A stretch of 64,000 nucleotides of DNA from Radiobacillus deserti (GTDB lineage: Bacteria; Bacillota; Bacilli; Bacillales; Amphibacillaceae). Every line of letters starts with the position of its first letter. The first letter of the stretch is position 1. Of this stretch, positions 1 through 9,225 are shown piece after piece. The notes under the pieces were generated by a model. That model searched no databases and was not told where the DNA came from. It saw nothing but the letters and a program-made list of their open reading frames with translations. The position numbers and the translations under genes are program-made. The stretch lies in NCBI RefSeq assembly GCF_007301515.1, contig NZ_CP041666.1:1-64000 (forward strand), given 5' to 3'.

Positions 1-1356
1 TTGGAAAATATAGCCGAGCTATGGTCAAGCACACTTCAGTCTATACAAGAAAAAATAAGTAAACCTAGCTTCGATACCTGGCTAAAAAACACAAAGGCAG
101 ATTCTTTGGAGGATGATACTTTAGTCATTTCAGCTCCTAATGAGTTTGCTAGAGATTGGCTAGAGAGCCGATATACAACACTTATTTCCGATGCTTTATT
201 TGAAGTGACTGGTGCAAATTTAAAGACCAAATTTATTATTCCAGAAGTAGAAAGTGATGTAGATCAAGTAAAGCCAGCTGCTAAAAAGGCACCTGATCAA
301 ACTTCTGCACAAACGAGCAATGAATCACCTAAATCTATGCTTAACTCCAAATACACATTTGATACATTTGTTATTGGATCTGGAAATAGATTTGCTCACG
401 CTGCATCTTTAGCTGTAGCAGAAGCACCCGCTAAAGCGTACAACCCCCTCTTTATTTATGGAGGCGTAGGCCTTGGAAAAACTCACTTAATGCACGCGAT
501 TGGCCATTATGTATTAGACCATAACCCTTCTGCAAAAGTGGTTTATTTATCATCAGAAAAATTTACAAATGAGTTTATTAACTCTATTCGAGATAATAAA
601 GCAGTCAACTTCCGTAATAAATACCGGAACGTAGATGTTCTATTAATTGATGATATTCAATTTCTAGCAGGAAAAGAACAAACACAAGAAGAATTTTTCC
701 ACACATTTAATACGCTGCATGAAGAAAGTAAGCAAATTGTCATATCTAGTGACCGTCCTCCGAAAGAGATTCCTACTTTAGAGGATCGCCTACGTTCTCG
801 TTTTGAGTGGGGATTAATAACGGATATAACACCACCTGATTTGGAAACAAGAATTGCAATACTTCGGAAGAAAGCCCGTGCTGAAGGCTTAGATATACCT
901 AATGAAGTTATGCTTTATATCGCAAATCAAATTGATACGAACATTCGAGAATTGGAAGGAGCACTTATTCGTGTAGTTGCCTACTCATCTCTTATTAATA
1001 AAGATATAGATGCATCTCTAGCAGCTGAGGCATTAAAGGATATCATCCCGAGTTCAAAACCGAGAGTGATTACTATTCAAGCGATTCAAGAGATTGTTGG
1101 AGAAAAATATAATATAAAGCTAGAGGAGTTTGCTGCGAAAAAACGGACAAAATCCATTGCATTCCCTCGACAAATTGCCATGTATTTATCAAGAGAACTT
1201 ACGGATTTCTCTCTTCCTAAAATAGGAGAGGAATTTGGTGGACGAGACCATACAACCGTAATCCATGCACATGAGAAAATCTCCAAAATGATTAGTGATG
1301 ATCAACTATTACAACGAGAAATAGAAGATATTAAAGAAAGCTTAAAGTCATTTTAA
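1..1356 (+). CDS. dnaA: Chromosomal replication initiator DnaA
   Basis: DnaA is the AAA+ initiator that binds 9-bp DnaA boxes at oriC, oligomerises with ATP and opens the duplex. The 451-aa product has the N-terminal helicase-loading domain (about 1-80), a variable linker rich in Lys, Ser and Gln (about 85-115), the AAA+ core with Walker A GGVGLGKT (154-161) and Walker B LLIDD, and the C-terminal DNA-binding helix-turn-helix with the signature GRDHTTVIHA (about 415-424). It begins with TTG at base 1, so its promoter and ribosome site lie outside the window. Length is typical for Bacillus. It is followed by oriC and dnaN. Identification is essentially certain. Confidence 0.98.
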   Translation: MENIAELWSSTLQSIQEKISKPSFDTWLKNTKADSLEDDTLVISAPNEFARDWLESRYTTLISDALFEVTGANLKTKFIIPEVESDVDQVKPAAKKAPDQTSAQTSNESPKSMLNSKYTFDTFVIGSGNRFAHAASLAVAEAPAKAYNPLFIYGGVGLGKTHLMHAIGHYVLDHNPSAKVVYLSSEKFTNEFINSIRDNKAVNFRNKYRNVDVLLIDDIQFLAGKEQTQEEFFHTFNTLHEESKQIVISSDRPPKEIPTLEDRLRSRFEWGLITDITPPDLETRIAILRKKARAEGLDIPNEVMLYIANQIDTNIRELEGALIRVVAYSSLINKDIDASLAAEALKDIIPSSKPRVITIQAIQEIVGEKYNIKLEEFAAKKRTKSIAFPRQIAMYLSRELTDFSLPKIGEEFGGRDHTTVIHAHEKISKMISDDQLLQREIEDIKESLKSF

Positions 1357-1543
1357 ACTATCCACATGTGAATAATGTGAAAAACTATGACAAACTATCA
1401 ACAAATTATCCACAAGGGACTTTTTAGTTATAACGATAATCTTTTAAAGTTATCCACATAATCACAGTCTCTATTACTATTACTACTATTATTTTATTAA
1501 TAATAAATAATATATATGACTTCCTTTAGGAGGATTTTTATTT
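1357..1543. other. oriC: Replication origin oriC (dnaA-dnaN intergenic)
   Basis: This spacer holds clustered DnaA boxes: CTATCCACA at 1358-1366, an opposed TTATTCACA on the minus strand at 1367-1375, a perfect TTATCCACA at 1406-1414, and a second perfect TTATCCACA at 1450-1458. Twelve bases after the last box comes a run of seven trinucleotides of the form CTA/TTA (1471-1491). These are the complement of the DnaA-trio element that guides DnaA onto single strand in B. subtilis. A nearly pure A+T stretch (about 1489-1518) then fits the DNA unwinding element. The ribosome site AGGAGG for dnaN ends the region. The layout matches the dnaA-dnaN half of a bipartite Bacillus origin; the other half would lie upstream of dnaA, off the window. 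Confidence 0.93.
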
Positions 1544-2686
1544 ATGAAATTTGTAATCCAACGTGATCAGTTAATGAACAGTGTTCAAGATGTTATGAAA
1601 GCCATCTCTTCTAGAACGACAATCCCTATTTTAAGTGGAATAAAAATAGAGGTATCCTATGAAGGAATTAAGTTAACAGGAAGTGATTCCGATATTTCTA
1701 TTGAATCCTTTATACCAGTGGAGGAAAACGGAGTAATATATGTTGAACAAATCGAACCTGGAAGTATTGTCTTACAAGCTAAATATTTCCCTGAAATCGT
1801 TCGAAAGCTTCCACAAAAAACAGTGGAAATGGAATCAGATACAAACTTACAAGTGACAATTCGATCTGGAAGTGCAGAATTTCATTTGAATGGATTAGAT
1901 GCAGACGAATATCCACAATTGCCACAACTGCATACGGAAAATAGCTTTGAAATCCCATCTGATTTGTTAAAAGGATTGATTAAGCAAACTGTATTTGCTG
2001 TTTCCACTATTGAAACGCGACCAATTTTAACAGGAGTCAACATGAGTATTGAAGACGGGTCCTTAAGCTTTGTGGCAACAGATAGTCACCGTCTAGCATC
2101 AAGAAAAATTCCACTTCAATCTGAAGAATCACTCCCACAGATTTCCAGTGTCGTGGTACCTGGTAGAAGTTTAAATGAATTAAATAAAATTATTGAAGAT
2201 TCTCAGGATAGTATCGAAATAAGCGTGACGGAAAATCAGATTTTATTCCGAACACAACACGTATTTTTCCTATCTAGATTATTAGATGGTAATTATCCAG
2301 AAACATCTCGATTAATACCTGAGCAAAGTAAGACCATTGTTTACAGTCCGACAAAAGAGTTGTTACAAGCGATTGATCGTGCTTCCCTTCTAGCCAAAGA
2401 AAGTCGAAACAATGTTGTTCGTTTCCAAACAAAAGATGGCAATCAAGTAGAAATTAGTAGTAATTCTCCTGAGGTAGGAAAAGTAGAAGAAGAAATTACA
2501 GCAAAATCCATCGAAGGAGAAGAACTAAAAATTTCCTTTAGTGCGAAATACATGATGGATGCTTTAAAAGCAATTGATAGTGACCAAGTAAAAATTGAGT
2601 TCACTGGTGCGATGCGTCCATTTATTATCCGTCCGATGGATAACGATCAAATACTACAGCTAATATTACCAGTAAGAACCTATTAA
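1544..2686 (+). CDS. dnaN: DNA polymerase III beta subunit (sliding clamp)
   Basis: DnaN dimerises into the ring that tethers DNA polymerase III to DNA and serves as a docking platform for repair and regulatory proteins, including YabA encoded later in this window. The 380-aa product has the usual three repeated clamp domains and the family C-terminus ending in LILPVRTY, part of the clamp's partner-binding surface. ATG at 1544 follows a strong AGGAGG (about 1528-1533). A rho-independent terminator follows directly. Position after dnaA and length both agree with the family. Confidence 0.98.
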   Translation: MKFVIQRDQLMNSVQDVMKAISSRTTIPILSGIKIEVSYEGIKLTGSDSDISIESFIPVEENGVIYVEQIEPGSIVLQAKYFPEIVRKLPQKTVEMESDTNLQVTIRSGSAEFHLNGLDADEYPQLPQLHTENSFEIPSDLLKGLIKQTVFAVSTIETRPILTGVNMSIEDGSLSFVATDSHRLASRKIPLQSEESLPQISSVVVPGRSLNELNKIIEDSQDSIEISVTENQILFRTQHVFFLSRLLDGNYPETSRLIPEQSKTIVYSPTKELLQAIDRASLLAKESRNNVVRFQTKDGNQVEISSNSPEVGKVEEEITAKSIEGEELKISFSAKYMMDALKAIDSDQVKIEFTGAMRPFIIRPMDNDQILQLILPVRTY

Positions 2687-2694
2687 TAAAAACA

Positions 2695-2736
2695 CTCTTA
2701 TCGTTACTCGATAGCGATAAGAGCTTTTCTTTTTAT
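2695..2736 (+). terminator. Rho-independent terminator after dnaN
   Basis: CTCTTATCG (2695-2703) pairs with CGATAAGAG (2715-2723) and is followed by CTTTTCTTTTT. It closes the dnaA-dnaN unit. Confidence 0.85.
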
Positions 2737-2884
2737 ATGGTAAAAATATTCTTATAGGACGTTTACTAAAAATGTAAATTTATGAATATACTAACAAATA
2801 AAAGTTAGCTTTTCTTCCATTTCTTTTCTTCTGGTTAAATCTTTAGTAAAATAAAATGAAGGCTAAAAAAATAGGTGATACGAA

Positions 2885-3103
2885 ATGATGGAACAAATTG
2901 AAATTCATACAGAATATATTCCGCTTGGCCAATTTTTGAAATTGGCTAATATTTTGGAGTCAGGTGGAATGGTAAAAATGTTTTTAGCAGAAAATGGTGT
3001 TTTTGTTAATGATGAATTCGAGAATCGAAGAGGTCGAAAACTTTATCCTGGTGATAAGGTAACGGTGGAAGGCATAGGCACCTTCCAAGTCGTACAACAA
3101 TAA
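2885..3103 (+). CDS. yaaA: S4-domain protein YaaA/RlbA
   Basis: This small (72-aa) S4-like RNA-binding protein is always found between dnaN and recF in Bacillaceae. The S4 fold is recognisable from the pattern LGQFLKLANILESGG, then VNDEFENRRGRKLYPGDKV, followed by a short beta strand. B. subtilis YaaA (RlbA) is linked to ribosome assembly; that role is inferred from homology. ATG at 2885 follows AGGTGA, and a second in-frame ATG at 2888 is equally possible. It sits 17 bases upstream of recF and is likely co-transcribed with it. Confidence 0.9.
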   Translation: MMEQIEIHTEYIPLGQFLKLANILESGGMVKMFLAENGVFVNDEFENRRGRKLYPGDKVTVEGIGTFQVVQQ

Positions 3104-3120
3104 GTGGAAAGGGTAATACT

Positions 3121-4242
3121 ATGCACATACGCGAATTAACCCTTAAACATTATCGCAATTATGAGCATTTAGACATTCATTTTGATGATAAAATCAATGT
3201 GATAATTGGTGAGAATGCTCAAGGTAAAACCAACTTGATGGAAGCTATTTATGTGCTTGGATTCTCTAAATCGCACCGAACTCCTAGAGACAAAGAATTG
3301 ATTCAATGGGATGCGGAATATGCTAAAATAGAAGGTAGTGTTTTTAAAAGAAATCGGACGTTCCCGCTTGAGATTGTTTTTTCTGCAAAAGGGAAAAAAG
3401 CAAAACTAAATCATATAGAACAACGGAGATTAAGTGATTATATCGGGGCATTAAATATTGTCATGTTTGCCCCAGAGGATTTAAACCTTGTAAAGGGAAG
3501 CCCGCAAATTCGAAGACGATTTATTGATATGGAAATTGGGCAAGTCCAACCCGTCTATATTCATCATCTTGGTCAGTACCAAAAGGTTTTAAAACAAAGG
3601 AATTCTTTACTCAAAGAACTTCAGCGCAAGCCCAATGGAGATCGAACAATGCTCCATGTGTTAACGGATCAGTTAACGGAGCATGCTGCTGTTATTATAG
3701 AAAAACGTTTTTTGTTTTTAGAACTGTTGAGAAAATGGGCAAACCCGATTCATCAAGGAATCAGTCGAGGTTTAGAGAACTTAGAGATTAGCTATCAATG
3801 CTCAATAGATGTATCAGAAAGCCATAATAAGGAAAAAATAACTAGTATATTTTTAGAAAAATTCAAAGAAGTTGAATCACGAGAGGTAGAGCGAGGAACT
3901 ACTTTAATCGGTCCTCATCGAGATGATTTGATCTTTTATGTGAATGATAAAGATGTACAGACCTATGGCTCACAAGGACAACAACGAACGACCGCTTTGT
4001 CATTAAAACTAGCGGAAATAGAACTAATTCACAATGAGGTTGGGGAATACCCAATTTTATTACTGGATGATGTACTAAGTGAATTGGATGATTATCGGCA
4101 ATCCCATTTACTCGATACGATCCAAGGGAAAGTACAAACGTTTGTATCGACGACTAATGTGGATGGTATCAATCATGTGACGCTTGAAAAAGCGGAAATA
4201 TTCCGAGTAGAACATGGAAAAATCGTTGGGACGGAGGAATGA
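3121..4242 (+). CDS. recF: DNA replication and repair protein RecF
   Basis: RecF is an SMC-like ATPase that, with RecO and RecR (also encoded in this window), loads RecA at single-strand gaps. The 373-aa product has an N-terminal Walker A (GENAQGKTNLMEAIY, about residues 33-47), the ABC-type signature region YGSQGQQRTTALSLKLAEIELI and Walker B ILLLDDVLSELD near the C-terminus, all in family positions. It ends one base before the remB start codon, and the remB ribosome site GGAGG lies inside its last codons, so the two are translationally coupled. Confidence 0.98.
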   Translation: MHIRELTLKHYRNYEHLDIHFDDKINVIIGENAQGKTNLMEAIYVLGFSKSHRTPRDKELIQWDAEYAKIEGSVFKRNRTFPLEIVFSAKGKKAKLNHIEQRRLSDYIGALNIVMFAPEDLNLVKGSPQIRRRFIDMEIGQVQPVYIHHLGQYQKVLKQRNSLLKELQRKPNGDRTMLHVLTDQLTEHAAVIIEKRFLFLELLRKWANPIHQGISRGLENLEISYQCSIDVSESHNKEKITSIFLEKFKEVESREVERGTTLIGPHRDDLIFYVNDKDVQTYGSQGQQRTTALSLKLAEIELIHNEVGEYPILLLDDVLSELDDYRQSHLLDTIQGKVQTFVSTTNVDGINHVTLEKAEIFRVEHGKIVGTEE

Positions 4243-4243
4243 A

Positions 4244-4528
4244 ATGTTTATCCATATTGGAAGCGATCATGTCATTCAATCAGAAGACGTTATTGCAATT
4301 ATAGATTATCAAATTATCTCGTCTTCCACGATTAATGAAGAAATGCTAGTCAATCAAAAGGAAATAGATAAGGTCAAAAATAGTATAGAGGATGAAGCGA
4401 AATCCATTGTCATTACAAAGGATGCTATTTATTATAGTCCCCTATCTGTCCTGACGTTAAAGAAAAGAGCAAGTATGATATCAACGATTAGCAAATTAGA
4501 AAACTACTCGGAGCTATTTGAGGAATAA
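4244..4528 (+). CDS. remB: Extracellular matrix regulator RemB (YaaB)
   Basis: This is a DUF370-family protein of 94 aa beginning MFIHIGSDHVIQSEDVIAI. The family includes RemA and RemB, which activate biofilm matrix and osmoprotectant genes in B. subtilis. I chose ATG 4244 because GGAGG (4233-4237) lies a proper distance upstream and family members start at MFIHIG; an upstream in-frame ATG at 4214 lies inside recF and has no ribosome site. The C-terminal half is Lys-rich and less conserved. Its place between recF and gyrB is characteristic. Confidence 0.92.
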   Translation: MFIHIGSDHVIQSEDVIAIIDYQIISSSTINEEMLVNQKEIDKVKNSIEDEAKSIVITKDAIYYSPLSVLTLKKRASMISTISKLENYSELFEE

Positions 4529-4597
4529 TGCGTATAATGCGTTTTGAATAGATGGAACAATCGTTCGAAAATACTTGTAAAAGTGTGGGTGAAATAA

Positions 4598-6523
4598 ATG
4601 TCGATGGAAGAAAAGACTCAAACGGAACAAGCCTATGATGAAAGCCAAATACAAGTCCTAGAAGGGTTAGAAGCTGTAAGAAAACGCCCAGGGATGTATA
4701 TAGGTTCAACCAATGAAAAAGGGCTCCACCACTTAGTGTGGGAAATTGTGGATAATAGTATTGATGAAGCACTTGCTGGCTATTGTGACCATATTCAAGT
4801 CATCATTGAAAAAGATAACAGTATTACCGTGGTGGATAACGGTCGTGGGATTCCAGTTGGAATGCATGAAAAGGCAGGAAGACCTGCTGTAGAGGTTATC
4901 ATGACGGTTCTTCACGCTGGAGGGAAATTTGGTGGAGGCGGGTATAAAGTCTCCGGTGGATTGCACGGTGTAGGAGCATCTGTCGTAAACGCCCTCTCTA
5001 CAAAATTAGAAGTATTTGTTCATCGTGACGGCAAGATTCATTACCAAAGTTTTTCACGCGGGATTCCAGATGAAGATTTAAAAGTGATAGGAGAAACAGA
5101 AATAACCGGTACTAGAACTCATTTTACTCCTGATCCCGAAATCTTTACGGAAACAAGAACGTACAACTTTGAAACGTTAGCAAACCGTTTAAGAGAGCTA
5201 GCATTTTTAAACAAAGGATTAGCCATCTCTATTGAGGATAAACGGACAGATTCAGAACCACAGAAGTTCTATTATGAAGGTGGAATAAAATCGTATGTAG
5301 AACATTTAAACCGCGCAAGAGAAGTACTACATGAACCGTTTTATGCTGAAAAAGAAGAAGATGGGATTAACGTAGAAGTATCCCTCCAATATAATGACGG
5401 ATTTGCTAGTAATATATACTCGTTTGCCAATAATATTCACACCTATGAAGGTGGAACGCATGAATTTGGCTTCAAAACGGGATTAACTCGTGTCATAAAT
5501 GACTATGCAAGAAAAAATAATTTATTCAAAGAAAATGATCCTAACTTAACTGGAGACGATGTACGAGAAGGCTTAACGGCAATTATTTCCATTAAGCATC
5601 CAGATCCACAGTTTGAAGGACAAACCAAAACAAAGCTTGGGAATAGTGAAGCCCGAACGATTACGGATTCTGCTTTTAGTGAGCTTTTCTCAAAATTCTT
5701 ATTTGAAAACCCAGATACAGCAAGAATTGTTGTAGAGAAAGGGTTAATGGCATCAAGAGCGCGTATTGCGGCGAAAAAAGCAAGAGAACTAACTCGTCGT
5801 AAAGGTGCTTTAGAGGTTTCCAGTTTGCCAGGTAAATTAGCGGATTGCTCATCAAGAGACGCATCTATTAGTGAATTGTATATCGTAGAGGGTGACTCTG
5901 CGGGTGGATCTGCCAAACAAGGACGTGACCGCCATTTCCAAGCAATCTTACCTCTACGAGGAAAAATACTAAACGTAGAAAAAGCGAGATTGGATAAAAT
6001 CTTATCTAACAATGAGATTCGAACTATCATTACTGCACTTGGAACAGGAATAGGCGAAGATTTTGATATTAGTAAAGCTCGTTATCATAAGATTGTGATT
6101 ATGACAGATGCCGACGTCGATGGTGCACATATTCGAACATTATTACTTACCTTCTTCTATCGGTTTATGCGTCCATTGTTGGAGCATGGCTATGTATATA
6201 TTGCCCAGCCCCCTCTTTATAAGGTTCAGCAAGGGAAGGCTGTATATTATGCCTATAACGATAAAGAGCTTGAGAAAGTGTTGAATGAAATTCCGAAAGC
6301 GCCCAAACCAGGCTTGCAACGTTACAAAGGTCTTGGAGAAATGAATGCAACCCAATTATGGGAAACAACAATGGATCCGGAATCTAGAACATTATTACAA
6401 GTTGGTTTAGAAGACGCGATGGATGCCGATCAGATTTTTGACATGCTAATGGGAGATAAAGTTGAACCAAGAAGAAACTTTATTCAGGACAATGCCCAAT
6501 ATGTGAAAAACTTAGATGTTTAA
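4598..6523 (+). CDS. gyrB: DNA gyrase subunit B
   Basis: This is the ATPase half of the type IIA topoisomerase that introduces negative supercoils. The 641-aa product has the GHKL ATP-binding fold near the N-terminus (EIVDNSIDEA, the DNGRGIP loop, GLHGVGASVVNALS), the transducer domain, and the C-terminal TOPRIM with EGDSAGGSAKQGRDR and the metal-binding DADVDGAH. ATG 4598 follows GGGTGA by five bases; ATG 4604 is a weaker alternative. It forms a unit with gyrA across a 114-bp spacer that contains a hairpin. Confidence 0.98.
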   Translation: MSMEEKTQTEQAYDESQIQVLEGLEAVRKRPGMYIGSTNEKGLHHLVWEIVDNSIDEALAGYCDHIQVIIEKDNSITVVDNGRGIPVGMHEKAGRPAVEVIMTVLHAGGKFGGGGYKVSGGLHGVGASVVNALSTKLEVFVHRDGKIHYQSFSRGIPDEDLKVIGETEITGTRTHFTPDPEIFTETRTYNFETLANRLRELAFLNKGLAISIEDKRTDSEPQKFYYEGGIKSYVEHLNRAREVLHEPFYAEKEEDGINVEVSLQYNDGFASNIYSFANNIHTYEGGTHEFGFKTGLTRVINDYARKNNLFKENDPNLTGDDVREGLTAIISIKHPDPQFEGQTKTKLGNSEARTITDSAFSELFSKFLFENPDTARIVVEKGLMASRARIAAKKARELTRRKGALEVSSLPGKLADCSSRDASISELYIVEGDSAGGSAKQGRDRHFQAILPLRGKILNVEKARLDKILSNNEIRTIITALGTGIGEDFDISKARYHKIVIMTDADVDGAHIRTLLLTFFYRFMRPLLEHGYVYIAQPPLYKVQQGKAVYYAYNDKELEKVLNEIPKAPKPGLQRYKGLGEMNATQLWETTMDPESRTLLQVGLEDAMDADQIFDMLMGDKVEPRRNFIQDNAQYVKNLDV

Positions 6524-6564
6524 TATTAGAAAAAAATAATGAAAAATGTGATATAGAGGTAGCT

Positions 6565-6595
6565 GCATATAGCTAGGTTTAGCTTCGCTATATGC
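6565..6595 (+). repeat. Hairpin in the gyrB-gyrA spacer
   Basis: GCATATAGC (6565-6573) and GCTATATGC (6587-6595) form a perfect 9-bp stem with a 13-base loop. It is followed by TTCATTCGTTTTTC, which is not a clean T-run. It could be a weak terminator, an RNA-stability hairpin or a partial attenuator between the two gyrase genes. Confidence 0.55.
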
Positions 6596-6637
6596 TTCAT
6601 TCGTTTTTCTCTTCCTCACTCAATAGGAGGTAATCGT

Positions 6638-9112
6638 ATGGTCGACCAAAATCGCCCACAAGTTCAAGAAATTAATATCGGTCAAGAGATGAGAACGTCC
6701 TTCCTTGACTACGCGATGAGCGTTATTGTCTCCCGTGCTCTTCCAGATGTTCGTGATGGACTTAAACCTGTTCATCGTCGAATTCTTTATGCGATGAATG
6801 ATTTAGGAATGCATGCGGACAAGGCGTATAAAAAGTCAGCACGTATCGTAGGGGATGTTATTGGTAAGTATCACCCACACGGGGACTCAGCTGTTTATGA
6901 AGCGATGGTCCGTATGGCACAGGATTTCAGCTATCGATACATGCTAGTAGATGGACATGGTAACTTTGGTTCGGTAGATGGAGACCCAGCTGCTGCGATG
7001 CGTTACACGGAAGCAAAGATGTCCAAAATATCGATGGAATTACTCCGAGACATCAACAAAGATACGATTGATTATCGAGATAACTATGATGGTTCAGAAA
7101 GAGAACCAGTTGTCCTCCCGTCTCGTTTTCCTAACCTACTAGTAAACGGAGCATCCGGGATTGCGGTTGGGATGGCAACCAATATACCACCACATAACCT
7201 AAGAGAAACGATTGATGCAGTTCTGGCCATTAGTAAGGATCCAGATATAACGATTGATGAATTAATGGAAAGCTATATTTATGGACCTGATTTTCCTACA
7301 GCTGGTCAAATTCTAGGTAGAAGTGGAATAAGAAAAGCATTTGAAACGGGAAGAGGTTCTATTACGATTCGTGCGAAAACAGAAATTGTAGAGCATGCGA
7401 ATGGGAAATCTACAATTCTGGTAACTGAACTACCTTATCAAGTAAACAAAGCAAAGCTTGTAGAAAAAATCGCAGAGCTTGCCCGTGATAAAAAAATTGA
7501 TGGAATTACGGATCTTCGAGATGAATCGGACCGTAATGGAATGCGTGTTGTCATTGAGCTACGTCGTGATGCGAATCCGAATGTTATTTTGAACAATCTG
7601 TACAAGCTTACAGCCTTACAATCTTCATTTGGAATTAATATGCTGGCACTAGTAGATGGACAGCCAAAAGTATTAAACTTGAAGCAAGCACTCCATTACT
7701 ATTTAGAGCATCAAAAAGTTGTAATCCGTCGTCGTACGGAATATGAATTAAAGAAAGCAGAAGCAAGAGCACATATTTTAGAAGGTTTACGTATTGCTTT
7801 AGATCATTTAGATGAAGTAATTGCTCTCATTCGTCAGTCCCAAACAACGGATATTGCTCGTGAAGGATTGATGACAAAGTTTGAACTTAGTGAAAAGCAA
7901 GCACAAGCTATTCTAGATATGCGTTTACAACGTTTAACTGGATTAGAACGTGAAAAAATTGAAGAAGAATATAAAGAGTTAGTTAAACTAATTGAGGAAT
8001 TAAAGGCAATCTTAGCAGATGAAGAAAAAGTATTAGAAATCATTCGAGAAGAGCTGACAGAAATTCGTGATCGTTTTGGTGATGATCGCAGAACGGAAAT
8101 CTTAATTGGTGGAACGGACTTTATTGAGGATGAAGACTTAATTCCAGAAGAAAATATCGTGATTACGCTCACTCATAAAGGCTATGTGAAGCGACTACCT
8201 TCTTCTACTTATCGAGCACAACGCCGTGGTGGACGAGGTGTCCAAGGAATGGGAACGAATGAAGATGATTTTGTGGAACATCTCGTTTCAGCTTCTACAC
8301 ACGATACGATTCTTTTCTTTACGAACAAAGGAAAAGTCTACCGTGCAAAAGGATATGAGGTTCCCGAGTTTGGACGAACAGCAAAAGGGATTCCGATAAT
8401 TAATCTGTTAGAAATTGAGAAAGATGAATGGATTAATGCCGTAATTACCGTTGAAGAATTCGTAGATGATTGGTTCTTATTCTTTACGACAAAACAAGGT
8501 ATTTCCAAACGAACAGCCTTAAGCCAATTTGCAAATATTCGAAAAGGTGGACTCATTGCTTTAAACCTTCGAGAAGAAGACGAATTAATCTCTGTAAAAC
8601 TAACCGATGGATCGAAGCACATTATGATAGGGACTCAAAATGGTTACCTCATTCGATTCCCTGAAGATCAAATTCGTTCCATGGGTCGAACCGCTGCTGG
8701 TGTCAAAGGGATATCTTTACGTGGCGATGACATGGTTGTGTCGATGGAAATTATTGAAGAGGGCTTACAAGTATTGAACGTCACAGAAAATGGATATGGA
8801 AAGAGAACCCCAGCTTCAGAGTACCGAATTACGAATCGCGGTGGGAAAGGTATCTTCACTTCCAATATTACAGATAAAACAGGTAAAATAGTTGCAGTAA
8901 AAGCAGTTACAGGGGAAGAAGATGTAATGATTATTACCGTTTCTGGTGTCCTCATTCGTATGCCAGTAGAAAGTATTTCGGTAACAGGGAGAAATACACA
9001 AGGTGTACGCCTTATTCGTCTACAAGAAGAGGAAAAAGTAGCAACTGTTGCAAGAATTGATACGGATGATGAAGAGATAGAAAATGAAGAGGAAGTACAA
9101 ACAGAAGAATAA
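6638..9112 (+). CDS. gyrA: DNA gyrase subunit A
   Basis: This is the DNA-breaking subunit of gyrase, and 824 aa is normal. The active-site tyrosine is Tyr123 in AAMRYTEAK. The quinolone-resistance region reads HPHGDSAVYEAM with Ser84 and Glu88, the usual quinolone-susceptible residues. The C-terminal beta-pinwheel shows the GyrA box QRRGGRGVQG and several degenerate repeats, then an acidic tail rich in Glu and Asp. ATG 6638 follows AGGAGG. A strong terminator follows the gene. Confidence 0.98.
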   Translation: MVDQNRPQVQEINIGQEMRTSFLDYAMSVIVSRALPDVRDGLKPVHRRILYAMNDLGMHADKAYKKSARIVGDVIGKYHPHGDSAVYEAMVRMAQDFSYRYMLVDGHGNFGSVDGDPAAAMRYTEAKMSKISMELLRDINKDTIDYRDNYDGSEREPVVLPSRFPNLLVNGASGIAVGMATNIPPHNLRETIDAVLAISKDPDITIDELMESYIYGPDFPTAGQILGRSGIRKAFETGRGSITIRAKTEIVEHANGKSTILVTELPYQVNKAKLVEKIAELARDKKIDGITDLRDESDRNGMRVVIELRRDANPNVILNNLYKLTALQSSFGINMLALVDGQPKVLNLKQALHYYLEHQKVVIRRRTEYELKKAEARAHILEGLRIALDHLDEVIALIRQSQTTDIAREGLMTKFELSEKQAQAILDMRLQRLTGLEREKIEEEYKELVKLIEELKAILADEEKVLEIIREELTEIRDRFGDDRRTEILIGGTDFIEDEDLIPEENIVITLTHKGYVKRLPSSTYRAQRRGGRGVQGMGTNEDDFVEHLVSASTHDTILFFTNKGKVYRAKGYEVPEFGRTAKGIPIINLLEIEKDEWINAVITVEEFVDDWFLFFTTKQGISKRTALSQFANIRKGGLIALNLREEDELISVKLTDGSKHIMIGTQNGYLIRFPEDQIRSMGRTAAGVKGISLRGDDMVVSMEIIEEGLQVLNVTENGYGKRTPASEYRITNRGGKGIFTSNITDKTGKIVAVKAVTGEEDVMIITVSGVLIRMPVESISVTGRNTQGVRLIRLQEEEKVATVARIDTDDEEIENEEEVQTEE

Positions 9113-9137
9113 GTGAACTTCTGATTTTAGCTGCTAT

Positions 9138-9167
9138 CCCCCTGCTGAATCAAGCAGGGGCTTTTTA
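9138..9167 (+). terminator. Rho-independent terminator after gyrA
   Basis: CCCCTGCT (9139-9146) pairs with AGCAGGGG (9153-9160), followed by CTTTTT. It is GC-rich and strong. Confidence 0.9.
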
Positions 9168-9225
9168 AAATAGGTGATTTGATGCTAACAGGTTGAAGGG
9201 GAAAACACTGAAGGGGAGAAAGAAT

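Noticed and set aside
4214..4243. Extended N-terminus for remB beginning inside recF
   Set aside because: The ribosome site GGAGG lies before ATG 4244, and family members start at MFIHIG.
5503..6030. 175-codon minus-strand frame inside gyrB
   Set aside because: It lies antisense to the conserved TOPRIM region of gyrB and has no recognisable protein features.
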